A stretch of 64,000 nucleotides of DNA from NCBI GenBank assembly GCA_905221605.1, contig CAJNDS010002480.1, forward strand, positions 152,501 to 216,500. Direction: 5' to 3'. This DNA comes from Symbiodinium natans. Taxonomy: Eukaryota; Sar; Dinophyceae; Suessiales; Symbiodiniaceae. The translations under genes were made by a program, and so were the position numbers. The notes under the pieces are model-generated. The model had not been told where the DNA came from. It saw nothing but the letters and a program-made list of their open reading frames with translations, and did not search any database. Shown in pieces: positions 33,087 to 44,745 of this stretch (the first letter of the stretch is position 1; each line of letters starts with the position of its first letter).

Positions 33087-33158
33087 CTTCGCAAGACGAA
33101 GGTCCGACTCCAGCCCATCGATGTCCCAGCGACCCGACTGCGCGTCGAAGTAGTCCTC
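33087..33158 (-). CDS. Module A exon (A7)
   Basis: Twenty-four codons begin EDYFDAQSGRWDIDG and end LESDLRLAK, with a TTCAG|GA acceptor (minus strand GTTCAG) and a GC donor (AAG|GCCTTG). Aligns without gaps to A1-A6. A clean CCCTAAA array lies on the left and TTTAGGG on the right. Confidence 0.8.
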
Positions 33159-33734
33159 CTGAACGAGGTTGCCCAGTTTAGGGTTTAGGGTTTAGGGTTT
33201 AGGGTTCAGGGTTTAGGGTTTAGGGTTAGGAACCTAGGACTAGAAAGGGCGCCCCTCTTCTTCTTAAAGGGGCTTACAAGGGGTTGTAGGGTTGCAGGGT
33301 TTTGGGTTATAGGGTTGTAGGGTTGTAGGGTTTTAGGGTTATAGGGTTGTAGGGTTGTAGGGTTTTAGGGTTTTAGGTATTTAGGGTTTTGGCATCGGCC
33401 TGCTCCACGGTACCGGACTGACCACGCTTCGTCCACAGATGCCCAGAGAAACTTCCGGACTTCGCGCGCCTCTGCTTCGGCCTCATCATCACCAGGGGCT
33501 CCCACATGCGAGCCACCCAGTAGGGGACGGCCCCTCCAGCACCTCGCATCTTCTGCTGAAAATGCGGAACTGCAAGCTGCCCTCCCGCACACCGAGCTGC
33601 CCCAAAACAACGACCGCAACCAACCGAAATGAGAGAAGGGAAAAGAACCGAGACGAGGAGAAGCGAAGGAGAAGGGAGGACACCAGGGGAAACCCGGGGG
33701 ACAAGGTAACAGGAGTCAACCCCACCACCGCAAA

Positions 33735-33996
33735 CTACGTAAGCTGTGAGCCTTGTTGTACAAAACACGCTCGCACATCTATGTGGCGCAACATGCGCAA
33801 ACCCGCCATTTTCGGAACATTGATAGCTGCTTTGCTATCGCGGAAGGTAGCAGGGATGAGCTGGGTGTCCACCCCTAGCACATGGCCAACGGCGCAACGA
33901 AGCCCCAAGGACTCTCTTGCACCTTCCACCAGCGCATGCAGTTCAGACTCAGCACTCGAAAGCGCCACTGATTGCTGTAGACGCGCCCAAGGGTTT
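33735..33996 (-). pseudogene. Copia-type retrotransposon RNase H fragment
   Basis: The minus frame starts WARLQQSVALSSAESELHAL and continues to DSKAAINVPKMAGLRMLRH then IDVRACFVQQ. SSAESELHAL, DSKAA and RHIDVR are the RNase H signatures of Ty1/Copia polyproteins. An in-frame TAG follows FVQQGSQLT, and the 5' side ends directly in CCTAAAA repeat. Reverse transcriptase, integrase and LTRs are absent, so this is a short dead remnant. Confidence 0.85.
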
Positions 33997-34742
33997 TAGA
34001 GGGCTTTCGTCACCAAGTCCCTCAAACCTTCCCTTCGAAAGGGTGCCCCCCCCATGAATCGAAGACCCAAAGTAATGAGGGCCTATGTTTGGGGATTTGT
34101 TGGGGGGGGGGGGGGGGGAACACCAAACCCTAAACCCTAAGCCCTCAACCCTAAACCCTAAACCGATGACGCAGCCTAGGAGTACAGAGGGTACCCTCTT
34201 TGGGCTACAGGGGCCGAAAAGAGACACCTCAGCCCTAACAAAGGGAATGAGGGCCTACTCTGGGTCCCAGCCCTGAACCCTAAACTCTAGACCCTAAACC
34301 CTAAACCCTGAACCCTAAACCCAAGAAGGGCCTACCCTGGGGTCTTCTGGTTCTGGGCTGAAAAAAAACAAGGCTTAGGGTTTAGGGTTTGGAGTTTAGG
34401 GTGTAGGGCTTAAGGTTTAGGGCTGCGGGTTTAGGGTTTAGTGTGCCTAAAGCCACTTACGACTCGATGTATACTTCCAAGCCTAAGCCTGCAGACCTCG
34501 GGCTAACAATCCCACCGAACTCCCATCAGGGTCTCGGGTTTAGGGTTCGGGTTTAGGGTGCGAAGGATCGGGCTGTTCAGGGTCCAGGACTTAGGGTTTA
34601 GCGGTTTAGGGCTTACTCTCCACGCCCAAAGCTCAACTGTCCCCATGATCCCTTCCCATTGGGACTACTGAACCCTAACCCTAAACCCTAAACCCTAAAC
34701 CCTAAACCCTAAACCCTAAACCCTAAACCCCCCCAAACCCGC

Positions 34743-34799
34743 CTTCGCTGCATGTCTCTCATAGACACGCAGCTCAGCCAACCTGAGTGTCGCGGTGGG
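34743..34799 (-). CDS. Module B exon (B7), diverged
   Basis: After a CTCAG acceptor the frame reads PTATLRLAELRVYERHAAK and ends at a GC donor (AAG|GCGGGT). LRLAEL matches the LFAEL core and HAAK the ASK end. One extra base next to the acceptor puts the start out of phase 0, so it may be decayed. Confidence 0.45.
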
Positions 34800-35395
34800 G
34801 CTGAGGGTTTAGGATTGAGGGTTTAGGGTTTAGGGTTTAGGGTTTAGGATTTAGGGTTTAGGGTTTAGGGTTTAGGGTTTAGGGTTTGGGGTGTACACCA
34901 AATAAGGCATCTCGAATTGTAATGTATGTATACATATAACACGTGTGGGCACTAAAGGTTGTAGAAGGACGATAAGAGTCCCAAGGCCCCGTGACTCCTA
35001 ACCCAAACTCTGTAAACCTGAAAACTGAGAATGTAAAGACCCTACATAATTCCCTTTTCATCCCCATTAAGTATGAATACGATAACACTACCAAAGCAAC
35101 CCGTTGCCATTATCTGGGGGCCTAGAATAACCAAAATGAGCCAAAAACCAAACCTGACCCCTAGACCCTTACAAGAGCCCGGCTCAGCAAGGGACTGAAG
35201 GCCATGCAAATCCTCAACTTCAGCGCTTTCGAACTTTCACTGACTTTACAGGGGCTGTGGGTTTAGGGCTTAGGGTTTTTAACTGAGAGGGGCTAACGCT
35301 GCATGGCTTGGGGGCTTGGGGAATAGGGTTTCGGTTTCGAGTATGCAGACACCCTGATAACACAGGCAAGGATCAAGGCAAAAAGTTACAAACAT

Positions 35396-35527
35396 TTGGT
35401 AGCCGAGTAACGATGTTTTGATACGGGCCCCCTTTTGGGGGCTGGTTATTTTACAAGGGAACCCTAACCCCTAAACCCTGAACCCTGAACCGTAAACCCT
35501 GAACCAAAAACAGGGTAAAGGGTACCC
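35396..35527. mobile_element. Family 1 TIR element with array insertion
   Basis: ttggtagccgagtaacgatg and ggctggttattttacaaggg belong to family 1. CCCTAAACCCTGAACC repeat intervenes before aacagggtaaagggtacc, and the gctaccaag end is missing. Confidence 0.7.
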
Positions 35528-37204
35528 TAAACCCTACACCCTAAACCCTAAACCCTAAACCCTAAACCCTAACCCCTAAACCCGAAACCCCCAGCCCAGG
35601 AGCAGCGTCGAGCCATCGGCCGCAGGAGCAGCCTACCCATGAGGGGTTGAGGGATTTAGGGTTTTTGGTTTAGGGTTTAGGGTTTAGGGTTTAGGGTTTT
35701 GGGTTTAGGGTTTAGGGTTTACGGGTTGAGGGATCTAGGGTTTTAGGTGTATTCTGAACCCTTGAACCTTAACCCAAACTTTGCGTGTTGGGTGTGGCAC
35801 TATGTACATCCTACCTGGCTCTGAACTAGGAATGAGGGGCTCTGTGGTACCAATATTCCCTAGGTAACTCCCCACTAAGAACTCACCCTAAACCCCCAAA
35901 ACCCTACTCCCATGTAGGGAGCACGGCCAGTCAGCCGAGGTCCCATCCGGGTCCATGCACGGGCTGCGCCATGCTGCACTCAGAACTCACCCTAAACCCT
36001 AAACCCTAAACCCTAAACCCTAAGGTGGAATCGTGGCACGTCCCTTAGGTCCTAGCGGCCACCGTGGTCACCATCGAGGGTTCCTACCCCTTGGACCCTT
36101 GCGGCTGTACCCTTGGGTTTTGGGGTCCCTTTTTAAGGTTTAGGGTTTAGGGTTTAGGGTTTAGGGTTTAGGGTTTAGGGTTTAGGGTTTAGGGTTAAGG
36201 ATCCCTAAGCGAATATAAGGGTATGTTAAGGGGTTCAGCCCTTGACACCAGAGACTAGAAAGCTGGAAACTGTATAGGGGGGGGTTTCGGGATTTGGCTT
36301 TTTAGGGTCAAGAGTTTTGAACGGAGGTTTTGCCCTAAACCTAAAACCCGGACATTCTTATTTCTCCACACTGTGCGCGTGCAGTCCTGAGGTTCAGGCT
36401 TGAGGGATCCGAGTTTCAGGGTTTGAGGGTTGGAGTGTTGAGGGTTTAGGGTTTAGGGCTTAAGGTTTAAGGTTTAGGGTCTGCTTGCTGGCCCTTGAAA
36501 CCCTCTGAAGCTACTACTTCCTGAAATTCAGATCATCTCGAACACAGCAAAGGAACAGGTGAAATTTCCCAAGGGCTGGTCAAACCCTAAACCCTAAACC
36601 CTAAACCCTAAACCCTAAACCCTAAACCCTAAACCCTAAACCCTAAACCCTAAACCCTAAACCGCATGTCGAATCTTTCTTTTGGTTGCCCTCCGTTTGG
36701 GGGCTCAGGGCTTAGGACCCTAAACCCTAAACCCTAAACCCTAAACCCTAAACCCTAAACCCTAAACCCTAAACCCTAAACCCTAAACCCTAAACCCTAA
36801 ACCCTAAACCCTAAACCCTAAACCCTTAAACCTAAACCCTAAACCCTAAACCCTAAACCCTAAACCCTAAACCCTAAACCCTAAACCCTAAACCCTAAAC
36901 CCTAAACCCTAAAGCCCATTCAAGTTTGGTGAGTGGCTGGGCAGCCGGGCTCGGGATTAGGACCTGTAGCCTCTAGCAATAGGGCTTACTTCCTAAACCT
37001 CACTTCCTAAACCCCAAACCCTAAACCCTAAACCCTCAACCCTAAACCCTAAACCCCAAACCCCAAACCCTAAACCCTAAACCCCCTAAAGCCTAAACCC
37101 GCAACCCTAAACCCTAAACCCTAAACCCTAAACCCTAAACCCTAAACCCTAAACCCTAAACCCTAAACCCTAAACCCTAAACCCTAAACCCTGAACCCTA
37201 CTTC

Positions 37205-37490
37205 GGGCTCCTGAAACCCTGCGGGTGCCACCTGAGCTGGTGCACTGGGCTGCGCCGGCGTGGCGACGGCGGCCTGAAGCTTCGGGGTGGAGGGTTTGGG
37301 TCAGGGTTTCCTAGGTAGGGTTTAGGGCTGGGGGGGCTTAGGGTCTATCCGAAAAACCAACGCTCCCAAAGTTTGAGCCTCCGTACTAGTTGCAATGAGA
37401 ATGATGAAGTGACGGCATGGCTATTGAAAGGGGGTCAGGATTGCTTCTGGCTTCCTGTCCGTCTGTATTGCTGTCAGCTTTCCCCTAATA
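37205..37490. repeat. Segmental duplication, unit 1 (carries module C8)
   Basis: This unit contains exon C8, a short array, then aaccaacgctcccaaagttt, gttgcaatgagaatgatgaa and ggcttcctgtccgtctgtat. The same series recurs at 37600-38155 with substitutions. Confidence 0.75.
37232..37273 (-). CDS. Module C exon (C8)
   Basis: Fourteen codons, AAVATPAQPSAPAQ, lie between a CTTCAG acceptor and a GT donor (CAG|GTGGCA). It is nearly identical to C7, 397 bases away. Confidence 0.7.
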
Positions 37491-37504
37491 AACCCTAAAC
37501 CCTA

Positions 37505-37580
37505 AACCCTAAAAACCCTAAAAACCCTAAAAACCCTAAAAACCCTAAAAACCCTAAAAACCCTAAAAACCCTAAAAACC
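37505..37580. repeat. 9-bp variant array (AAACCCTAA)
   Basis: Eight or nine copies of aaaccctaa in tandem, a 9-base version of the heptamer, between the two duplicated C exons. Confidence 0.9.
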
Positions 37581-37599
37581 CTAAACCCTGAAACCTACT

Positions 37600-38155
37600 T
37601 CGAGCTACCTGAGACCCTGCGGCGCCGCCTGAGCTGGTGCGCTGGATTGCGCCGGCGTGGCGGCCGGGGCCTGAAACGGCTCAGAGGTTTGGGGTTTAGG
37701 ATTTGGGGTTTAGGGTTTAGGGTTTGGGGTTGGGGTTTGGGCTTTGGGGTTTGGGGTTTGGGGTTTGGAGTTTGGGGTTTGGGGTTTGGGGTTTGGTGAT
37801 AGACGAATGGAGGGGATTGAGAACAACAGCCGAGCAAACAAGCTGAATCTGGCGAAATGGTATTCGCACCGGGGAGGGTCCTAGCACTCCTGTACACTTG
37901 ACGTCGGAGTCTGTTGGCACTTGCACAGCTGGATCCCTCTGTGGTTCGCAATTTAGGGTTTAGGGTTTTGGGTTTCCCAAGTAGGATTTAGGGCTGGGGG
38001 CTTCTAAATACTTATCCAAAACACCAACCTCCGCAAGATTGAACCTCCATACCGGTTGCAATGAGAAAGATGAGGCGATGTCATGGTTTTTGAAAAGGGG
38101 GTCAGGATTGTTTCTGGCTTCCTGTCCGTCTTTATGGCTGTCGGCTTAACCCCAG
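37600..38155. repeat. Segmental duplication, unit 2 (carries module C7)
   Basis: It repeats the unit at 37205-37490: exon C7, array, then aacaccaacctccgcaagat, gttgcaatgagaaagatgag and ggcttcctgtccgtctttat. It is longer because its internal array is larger (37690-37795, mostly TTTGGGG). Confidence 0.75.
37629..37670 (-). CDS. Module C exon (C7)
   Basis: Fourteen codons, APAATPAQSSAPAQ, lie between a TTTCAG acceptor and a GC donor (CAG|GCGGCG). Its copy C8 has a GT donor at the same point, so GT and GC are interchangeable here. Confidence 0.7.
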
Positions 38156-38510
38156 GGTTCTACAGAGCCCTTGAAATCTTGAAGGGGCCGAAGGGGCCAT
38201 CATTTTGGCCATTCTTGAATCCAAATGTCCGTAAAGCCTAATTTTAAAGCCTAAACCCGAAGCCCTAAGCCCTAAACCCTAAACCCAAATGCGTCTGGTG
38301 AGTTGGAGTCCGAGCTCTACAAGGGCGACGGGCGTGTTTGTGTTTTCTCGAAGACTGCTCGAATTTTGGGCGCGGGCGTTGCAGCGCGCTCGCCGTCTTG
38401 GAAAACTACCCTAAACCCTAAACCCTAAACCCTAAACCCTAAACCCTAAACCCTAAACCCTAAACCCTAAACCCTAAACCCTAAACCCCCAAACCCTAAA
38501 CCCTAATCAC

Positions 38511-38561
38511 CCGTGCCAACGCCTCCTTTGCTGCAGGCACGGCAAAGTTGCGGGGCGTCAC
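38511..38561 (-). CDS. Linker exon in module C position (C9)
   Basis: Seventeen codons, VTPRNFAVPAAKEALAR, lie between a CTCCAG acceptor and a GT donor (CGG|GTGATT). It comes after module A6 and before C7 in transcript order. Confidence 0.6.
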
Positions 38562-38663
38562 CTGGAGGCTCGAGGATGTGCAGGTTGAGGGTTTAGGCCT
38601 GAGGGTTCAGGATTTACGGCCCTAAACCCTAAACCCTAAACCCTAAACCCTAAACCCTAAACC

Positions 38664-39180
38664 CTAAACCCTGCTGGGTCGGTTCTCTAGACTGTGGTGG
38701 CCCCTTTTCTTGGGTCCTGTGATAACACCCTTGGATTTGGGGTACCCCAGATGAGAAGAACCAGACCGTCCGCCTTGTGTACCCCGGGCTCTGGCGTAAA
38801 CATCACCCTCTATCCAGGGAGGTCCTGTGTCTGCACTCAGACTTGTCACCCCTGACAACAGAGTACCTGGCAGCCCCCGTGGCCACGACCAGAGAACACA
38901 CTTGAGCAACACCGGGGCTTTGCCGTCTCTGGCATCCTGGGCCAGGCTGGCAATGACACTGCCTGTGAGGATCTTGGTCGTCATGTCAGTTTCTCGCTCT
39001 GCCATGACCTGGGTCAGCTGACTCGACACTCGTGGACCTGTCGATCCCTGAGGCACTTCGGCCCCACTCATGCGGGCCGTCTTCAAGAACTTGGGAAAGT
39101 TCTGACAGGATTACCCTGTCTTGATGAGCAGCTGCTGGAATAAAACATGCGCACTTCCCACCGAGGGGACATGCCAAGGG
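38664..39180 (-). other. Array-free island with a 140-codon frame
   Basis: The minus frame 38664-39086 includes MAERETDMTTKILTGSVIAS then LAQDARDGKAPVLLKCVLW. It is coding-like, but a second minus frame (38986-39177) overlaps and no domain was recognised. Confidence 0.35.
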
Positions 39181-39493
39181 CTTGGGGTTTAGGGTTTAGG
39201 GTTTAGGGTTTAGGGTTTAGGGTTTAGGGTTTAGGGTTTAGGGTTTAGGGTTTAGGGTTTAGGGTTTAGGGTTTAGGGTCACCCCTGCGTGCCTTTAACG
39301 TTCGAAAAGTCCTTCTGGGCGGCTTAGGATTCAGGAACGCTCTACCAGCCCCCAACATGGATGTCCAAGAAGAGGACAGCCCCAAAATGTACCCTAAACC
39401 CTAAACCCTAAACCTTAAACCCTAAACCCTAAACCCTAAACCCTAAACCCTAAACCCTAAACCCTAAACCCCTCAAAATGCTACAATCCTTAT

Positions 39494-39575
39494 CTCGGTA
39501 GCCAGTGACCATGCTATATTGAGGGTACCTTATTTGAGGTTTGTTACTTTATAAGGGTACCACCGGGCTACCAAG
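39494..39575. mobile_element. Family 1 TIR element, internally deleted
   Basis: It runs from ctcggtagccagtgaccatg to gtaccaccgggctaccaag, with gtttgttactttataagggt between. The A-rich tract typical of the family is missing, giving a length of only about 82 bases. Confidence 0.75.
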
Positions 39576-40595
39576 TTCGGAACCACCAAGACTTTAAGAA
39601 GGGTAACCCCTATGTTTTCCGAAACCCCATAGCATGAACAAGAAGTCGACACCTTTCGCGCTGCGCGCCTTGGGCGGCGGTGGAAGCCGAGCAGCCTCCT
39701 CGCTGTGGCAAGGTTGCTTAGGATGGTATTTGGGGTTTAGGGTGTAGGGTTTAGGGTGGGGTTTAGGGTTTAGGGTTTAGGGTTTAGGGTTGAGGGTTTA
39801 GGGTTTATAGGGGTATTGAGCCTCGAAGGCTTAGGGTTTAGGGTTTAGGGTTTAGGGTTTAGGGTGTAGGGTTTAGGGTTTAGGGTTTAGGGTTTAGGGT
39901 TTAGGGTTTCGGGTTTAGGGTATTGAGCCTTGAGGGTAGGCCTTTCACCCTCAAATCCAAGCACTAAACATTGACTTCCACGCGCCATAGGTATACTGTG
40001 CTACCCTAGCTGGATGCCCTTTAACTTAGCAAGTAGGAATAGTATGTTTGGGGAGTACTAAAGGGTTTCTAGGGCATTCTGTCATACAGTACTAAGTAGA
40101 CTTACTAAGTCAAAAGGGCTTTTGTTGGGAGGTGGGGAGGGAGCGAGCACGGTGTAGTAGGGCCCATATTCCCCAAGAAGGGCCTGGCACAAATACACCC
40201 TCAACAAGCCTTAACAAGGGAATATAGACTAAACCCTACACCCTAAACCCTCAACCCTGAACCCTAAACCCTAAACCCTAAACCCTAAACCCTAAACCCT
40301 AAACCCTAAACCCTAAACCCTAAACTACACCACACTGTCGGGCGCCACTGTTTTCTCATGAAGGGCCGGGCTTAAGTTTAGGACCCGTGGCCTCTACAAT
40401 AGAGCTCACTCGGCGTTCAAGCTCTTCTCAAGCCTTCAATTCTGAGTTGGGAACCTAAACACCAAACACTGGGTTAGGGTTTAGGGTTTAGGGTTCAGGG
40501 TTTAAGGGTTAAGGTTTAGGGTTTAGGGTTTAGGGTCTAGGGTTTAGGGTTTCGGGCTTAGCCCTAGACCCCAAGCCCCAAACCTAGCTGCCCGC

Positions 40596-40667
40596 CTTGG
40601 CCAGGCGCAAGTCGTCCTGGAGACCTTCCAAGTCCCAGAAGTCGCTATCCGCATCGTAGTAATCCTC
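40596..40667 (-). CDS. Module A exon (A6)
   Basis: Twenty-four codons begin EDYYDADSDFWDLEG and end LQDDLRLAK, with an ACGAAG acceptor and a GC donor (AAG|GCGGGC). Confidence 0.82.
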
Positions 40668-41667
40668 CTTCGTCTTAGAGGTTTAGGGTTTAGGGTTTAG
40701 GGTTTAGGGTTTAGGGTTTAGGGTTTAGGGTTTTTGGTTTTGGGTTTAGGGTTTAGGGTTTAGGGTTTAGGGTTTAGGGTTTAGGGTTTAGGGTTTAGGG
40801 TTTAGGGTTTAGGGTTTAGTTTTAGGGTCCTCTTTCGTCTTAGAGGTTGAGGCATTCATCGGGGCTTCGGGGGCTTTAGGGTTTTTGGGGTTTGGGGTTT
40901 GCGGGTTTTAGAGTATTCGGGTTCTAGGGTCTGTGGGGTTTAGGGCTTACCGCGGTCTCAGGCTTTAGCGATTCAGGGCTTTAGGGTTTTAGAGTTCTCG
41001 GGTTTCAGGCTGAGCAACCCCACAATATCCGAGGAACCGGACTCGTGTTTACGGTGCAGGGCTTAGGATTCGCGATAAGGTGGCGCCCGGGTTGTTCAAG
41101 CCTTAGGGTTTAGGGTTTAGGGTTTAGGGTTTAGGGTTTAGGGTTTAGGGTTTAGGGTTTAGGGTTTAGGGATTCAGGGCTTTAGTGTTTCAGGGTTCAG
41201 GGTTTCACGGCTTTGGGTTTACGGCTTAGGGTACTAGCGATTCGTGGATGGGGTCATATACGTGGTAAAAAGGGGAAGCCATCCACCTGAAAGGGATCTC
41301 GATTGCTAAGGGTTTAGGGTTTAGGGTTTAGGGTTTAGGGTTTAGGGTTTAGGGTTTAGGGTTTAGGGTTTAGGGTTTAGGGTTTAGGGTTTAGGGTTTA
41401 GGGTTTAGGGCTCCAAACAGCTCTGGGGGCACGCGCTTCAGTCGATAAGACCCCCCGGAGCCTACGCGAAGAATGAAGGCCTAAACGCCGGACTCCCAAA
41501 TTCAAAACCCAAGACCCTAACCGCAAGTTCTGCTCCTAAACCCTAAACCCTAAACCCTAAACTCTAAATCTAAACCCTAAACCCTAAACCCGAAACCCTA
41601 AACCCTAAACCCCAAACAACCCTACCCCCAAACCCTAAACCCTAAACTGAGATGTTCGGCCGCCTGC

Positions 41668-41736
41668 CTTGCTTGCAGCCGGGTCCACGGACATCAGCTC
41701 AGCCAATAGGGTTTCAGGCTTGCTCTGGCCGTTCAC
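41668..41736 (-). CDS. Module B exon (B6)
   Basis: Twenty-three codons begin VNGQSKPETLLAEL and end MSVDPAASK, with a GTCAG acceptor and a GC donor (AAG|GCAGGC). It directly precedes A6 in transcript order. Confidence 0.82.
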
Positions 41737-41843
41737 CTGACTCAAGAAACAGGGTGTAGGGTTTAGGGTGTAGGGTGTAGGGTTGAGGGTTGAGGGTTGA
41801 GGGTTTAGGGCTCAGGGTTTAGGGTTTAGGGGTTGAGCCCAGC

Positions 41844-41876
41844 CTGCTTGGCCGGCGAAGCAGGAGGTCTAGCCGC
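41844..41876 (-). CDS. Module C exon (C6)
   Basis: Eleven codons, AARPPASPAKQ, lie between a TCGAAG acceptor and a GC donor (CAG|GCTGGG). The PAKQ|GCTGGG end is identical to C5. Confidence 0.65.
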
Positions 41877-42349
41877 CTTCGAGCAGGCATCGGGTTTAGG
41901 GTTTAGGCTAGGGTTTAGGGTTTAGGTTTTAGGGTTTAGGGTTTGGGGCTTCCAGCTTAGGGTTTAGGGTTTAGGGTTCAGGGTTCAGGGACCCCGGGGT
42001 TCGACAGATGAGTGGTCTGCTGTTTTTGGTTCACTGGCCTCTTGGGCCCCCACAAGTACATGGGTTCAGGGTCCAGGATTTACGGTTTAGGGTTCAGGGT
42101 TTATTCAGAGTTTAGGGGGATAGGGTTTAGGATTTAGGGTTTAGGATTTAGGGTTTAGGGTTCAGGGTTTAGAGTTCCGGGGGATAGGGTTTAGGGATTC
42201 GGGTTTAGGGGATTGGGGTTTAGGTTTTAGGGCTTGTGAACCCCCGCCACCGGGAAGCGACGCGGGATGCACCACGTCACCAACCCCCAGGCAAAGAAAA
42301 AAAACATCAAACATGCATGGATAGTTCTCTAAGTTAGGGTCTCTCTCTG

Positions 42350-42383
42350 TTTTTTTTTTTTTTTTTTTTTGGGGGGGGGGGGG
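42350..42383. repeat. Poly-T/poly-G homopolymer junction
   Basis: About twenty T followed directly by about thirteen G. No gene is visible. Confidence 0.95.
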
Positions 42384-43350
42384 TCCTTCTTCTGAGGGTG
42401 CCGTCCTATACATGAGACACCTTTCGGAAGCCGGAAACCCTAAACTCTAAACCCTGAACCCTACAACCTACACCCTGAACCCTAAACCCTAAACTCTAAA
42501 CCCTAAACCCTAGCCCTGAACCCTAAACCCCATACATGCTCGCAGGCAAAGAGGCCAGTAAACCAATAGAAGCATACCACTCATCTATAGACCACGGGGG
42601 TCCCTAAACCCTAAACCGCAGACTCAAAAGGCTGAAGCTTGAGGCCTAAACTTAAGACCAGGTTCATCCTTGAGGTTTAGGGTTTAGGGTTTAGGGTTTA
42701 AGGTTTAGGGTTTAGGGTTTAGGGTTTAGGGTTTAGGGTTTAGGGTGTAGGGTTTAGGGTTTACCCTCAATCCTAAACCCCCGGCTCTGAAACCCAAGCC
42801 TCTGGAAGCGTTTTTTGGCGTACGGGTCGTGAGGGTTTATAGGGCCTAGGGCTTTGGGTTTAAGATGGTACTTGAACAGCCAGGCAAGCTGAGGCAAACT
42901 TTTGAAAGCAAGGGCAAACGCGTGACACTTGCCGCCGGTCCCCTGATAGATAAGTTTGGGGCACAAGGTTCTCTTGATGGAAACTCCTTTTCAGCCGCGA
43001 TTCTCGGGCTGGCCGAGTATAACAACTGCTACCCCAAGCAATGAATGATAGCATCTCGTTCATACTTCCTCTGAGGGTTGCTCAGCGGGACCCTCAACCA
43101 CGAACCCTGAACCCTATGGACTGTAAACCCTAAACCCGAAAACTCAAACCCTAAACCCTAAACCCTAAACCCTAAACCCTAAACCCTAAACCCTAAACCC
43201 TAAACCCTAAACCCTAAACCCTAAACCCTAAACCCTAAACCCTAAACCCTAAACCCTTACTTAGGACAAGATACGCTGTAGACCCTAAACCCTTGTAGAT
43301 CCCGTGAACGGAGGGGAACACAGCGTGCAAAAGGCATCCCTGTGAGGTAC

Positions 43351-43422
43351 CTTGGCCAGGCGCAAGTCGTCCTCCAGCCCTTCGATATCCCAGACATCGC
43401 CAGCAGGAATGTAGTAGTCTTC
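43351..43422 (-). CDS. Module A exon (A5)
   Basis: Twenty-four codons begin EDYYIPAGDVWDIEG and end LEDDLRLAK. The acceptor is CTGAACAG and the donor is a consensus-like GT (AAG|GTACCT). This is the clearest A exon, with long CCCTAAA (left) and TTTAGGG (right) arrays on either side. Confidence 0.85.
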
Positions 43423-44034
43423 CTGTTCAGAGATTTAGGGTTTAGGGTTTAGGGTTTACGGTTTAGGGCTTCGGGTTTAGGGCTGTTTATTCAGGTTGGT
43501 GGGGGGCCTCGTTCCTCAAGGGGCCATTGCGCGAAACCCTCAACCCTACTGCCCTAAACCAGTTTGGGGTTCAGGCCTGATAGGGCTCAGGATGGCTCCG
43601 CAGGGTTTAGGGTGTAGGATTTAGGGTTTAGGGTTTACGGTTTAAGGTTTAGGGTTTAGGCTTTAGGGTTTAGGGTTTAGGGTTTAAGGTTTAGGGTTTA
43701 GGGTTTAGGGTTTAGGGTGCTTCCAGAAACGCCCTTCCCAGCTCGTGGGGGTGCACCCGGATTCAAAAAGCAACTTATCAATGCTTCTGGACCACCCACT
43801 TGGGGTACCCGGGAATCTGCTTGCCGAGTCAGCATTTCACCGTTGCTTAATATTAAGTGCACCAGCAGCTACATAACCTTATGGTTCTGAGAAGGCAGTC
43901 GGAGAATGAGGTACCCTGTACAATCCCTCATAGGGCGTAACCCTAAACCCAAAAGGGAAACCCTAAACCCCAGAACCCCATGTATCGTGTGGCATATGAG
44001 GCAGAACGAGTCCGTAAGGGAGGGGGGGTTCGTG

Positions 44035-44130
44035 GGGCAGGGCGCTCCAGTGCGCACTCCGTTTTGCATCCAGTGCGCACTCCTACATCAGCATCCAGTG
44101 CGCACTCTTTTTGCATCCGGTGCGCACTCC
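44035..44130. repeat. Degenerate tandem repeat around GTGCGCACTC
   Basis: Four copies of gcatccagtgcgcactc or close variants, with spacers of differing length. A related pair (ggagcgcacactcgacg-type) is at 44764-44805. The core GTGCGCAC is palindromic. Confidence 0.75.
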
Positions 44131-44139
44131 TCGAAGCTG

Positions 44140-44745
44140 CCGGGTTTTTAGGGTTTAGGGTTTTTGGGGTTTAGGGTTTTTAGGGTTTAGGGTGTCTAGG
44201 GTTTTGGGTTTAGGGTTTTTAGGGTTTAGGGGTCTTCTTTGGGGTTTTTTGGGTTTTTTGGGTTTTTAGTGGTTTTAAGGTTTAGGGTTTTTAGGGTTTA
44301 GGGTCTTTAGGGTGTTTTTGGGTTGTTAGGGTTTTTAGGGGTTCTTAGGTTTTTTAGGGCTTAGAGGGTTTGAAGGGTTTAGAGGGTTTAGGGTTTTTAG
44401 GGTTTCGGGTCTTTAGGGTTTAGGGTTCTTTGGGTTTACGGTTTTTAGGGTTTTTGGGTTTAGGGTTTTTGGGGTTTTGGGTTTTTAGGGTTTAGGGTTT
44501 TTAGGGTTTGGGGTTTTTAGGGCTTTGGGTTTTACGGATTTTAGGGTCTAGGGTTTTTAAGGCTTAGGGGTCTTTAGGGTTTAGGGTTTTTAGGTGTAGG
44601 GTTTTTTGGGTTTAGAGTTTTTTTTAGGGTTTAGGTTTAGGGATTTTAGGGTTTAGGGTTTTTAGGGTTTAGGATTTTAGGGTTTAGGATTTTTAGGGCA
44701 TAGGGTTTTTCGGGTTTAGGGTTTTTAGGGTGCGGCTTAGCATTG
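44140..44745. repeat. Degenerate GGGTTTTTAGGGTTTAG array
   Basis: About 600 bases of alternating gggttttta and gggttta units. Extra T residues distinguish it from all other arrays in the window. Confidence 0.9.

Noticed and set aside
33489-33768. Continuation of the Copia RNase H fragment past the stop
   Set aside because: A frame continues but shows no recognisable polyprotein motif, so the remnant was ended at the stop codon.
37595-37951. ORFs ending in repeated Asn-Pro-Lys-Pro
   Set aside because: That peptide is what CCCTAAA/CCCCAAA arrays encode in one frame; it recurs at the end of many frames in the window.
43869-44174. Protein-coding frames over the GTGCGCAC repeat
   Set aside because: Both strands and several frames are open only because of the repeated unit.
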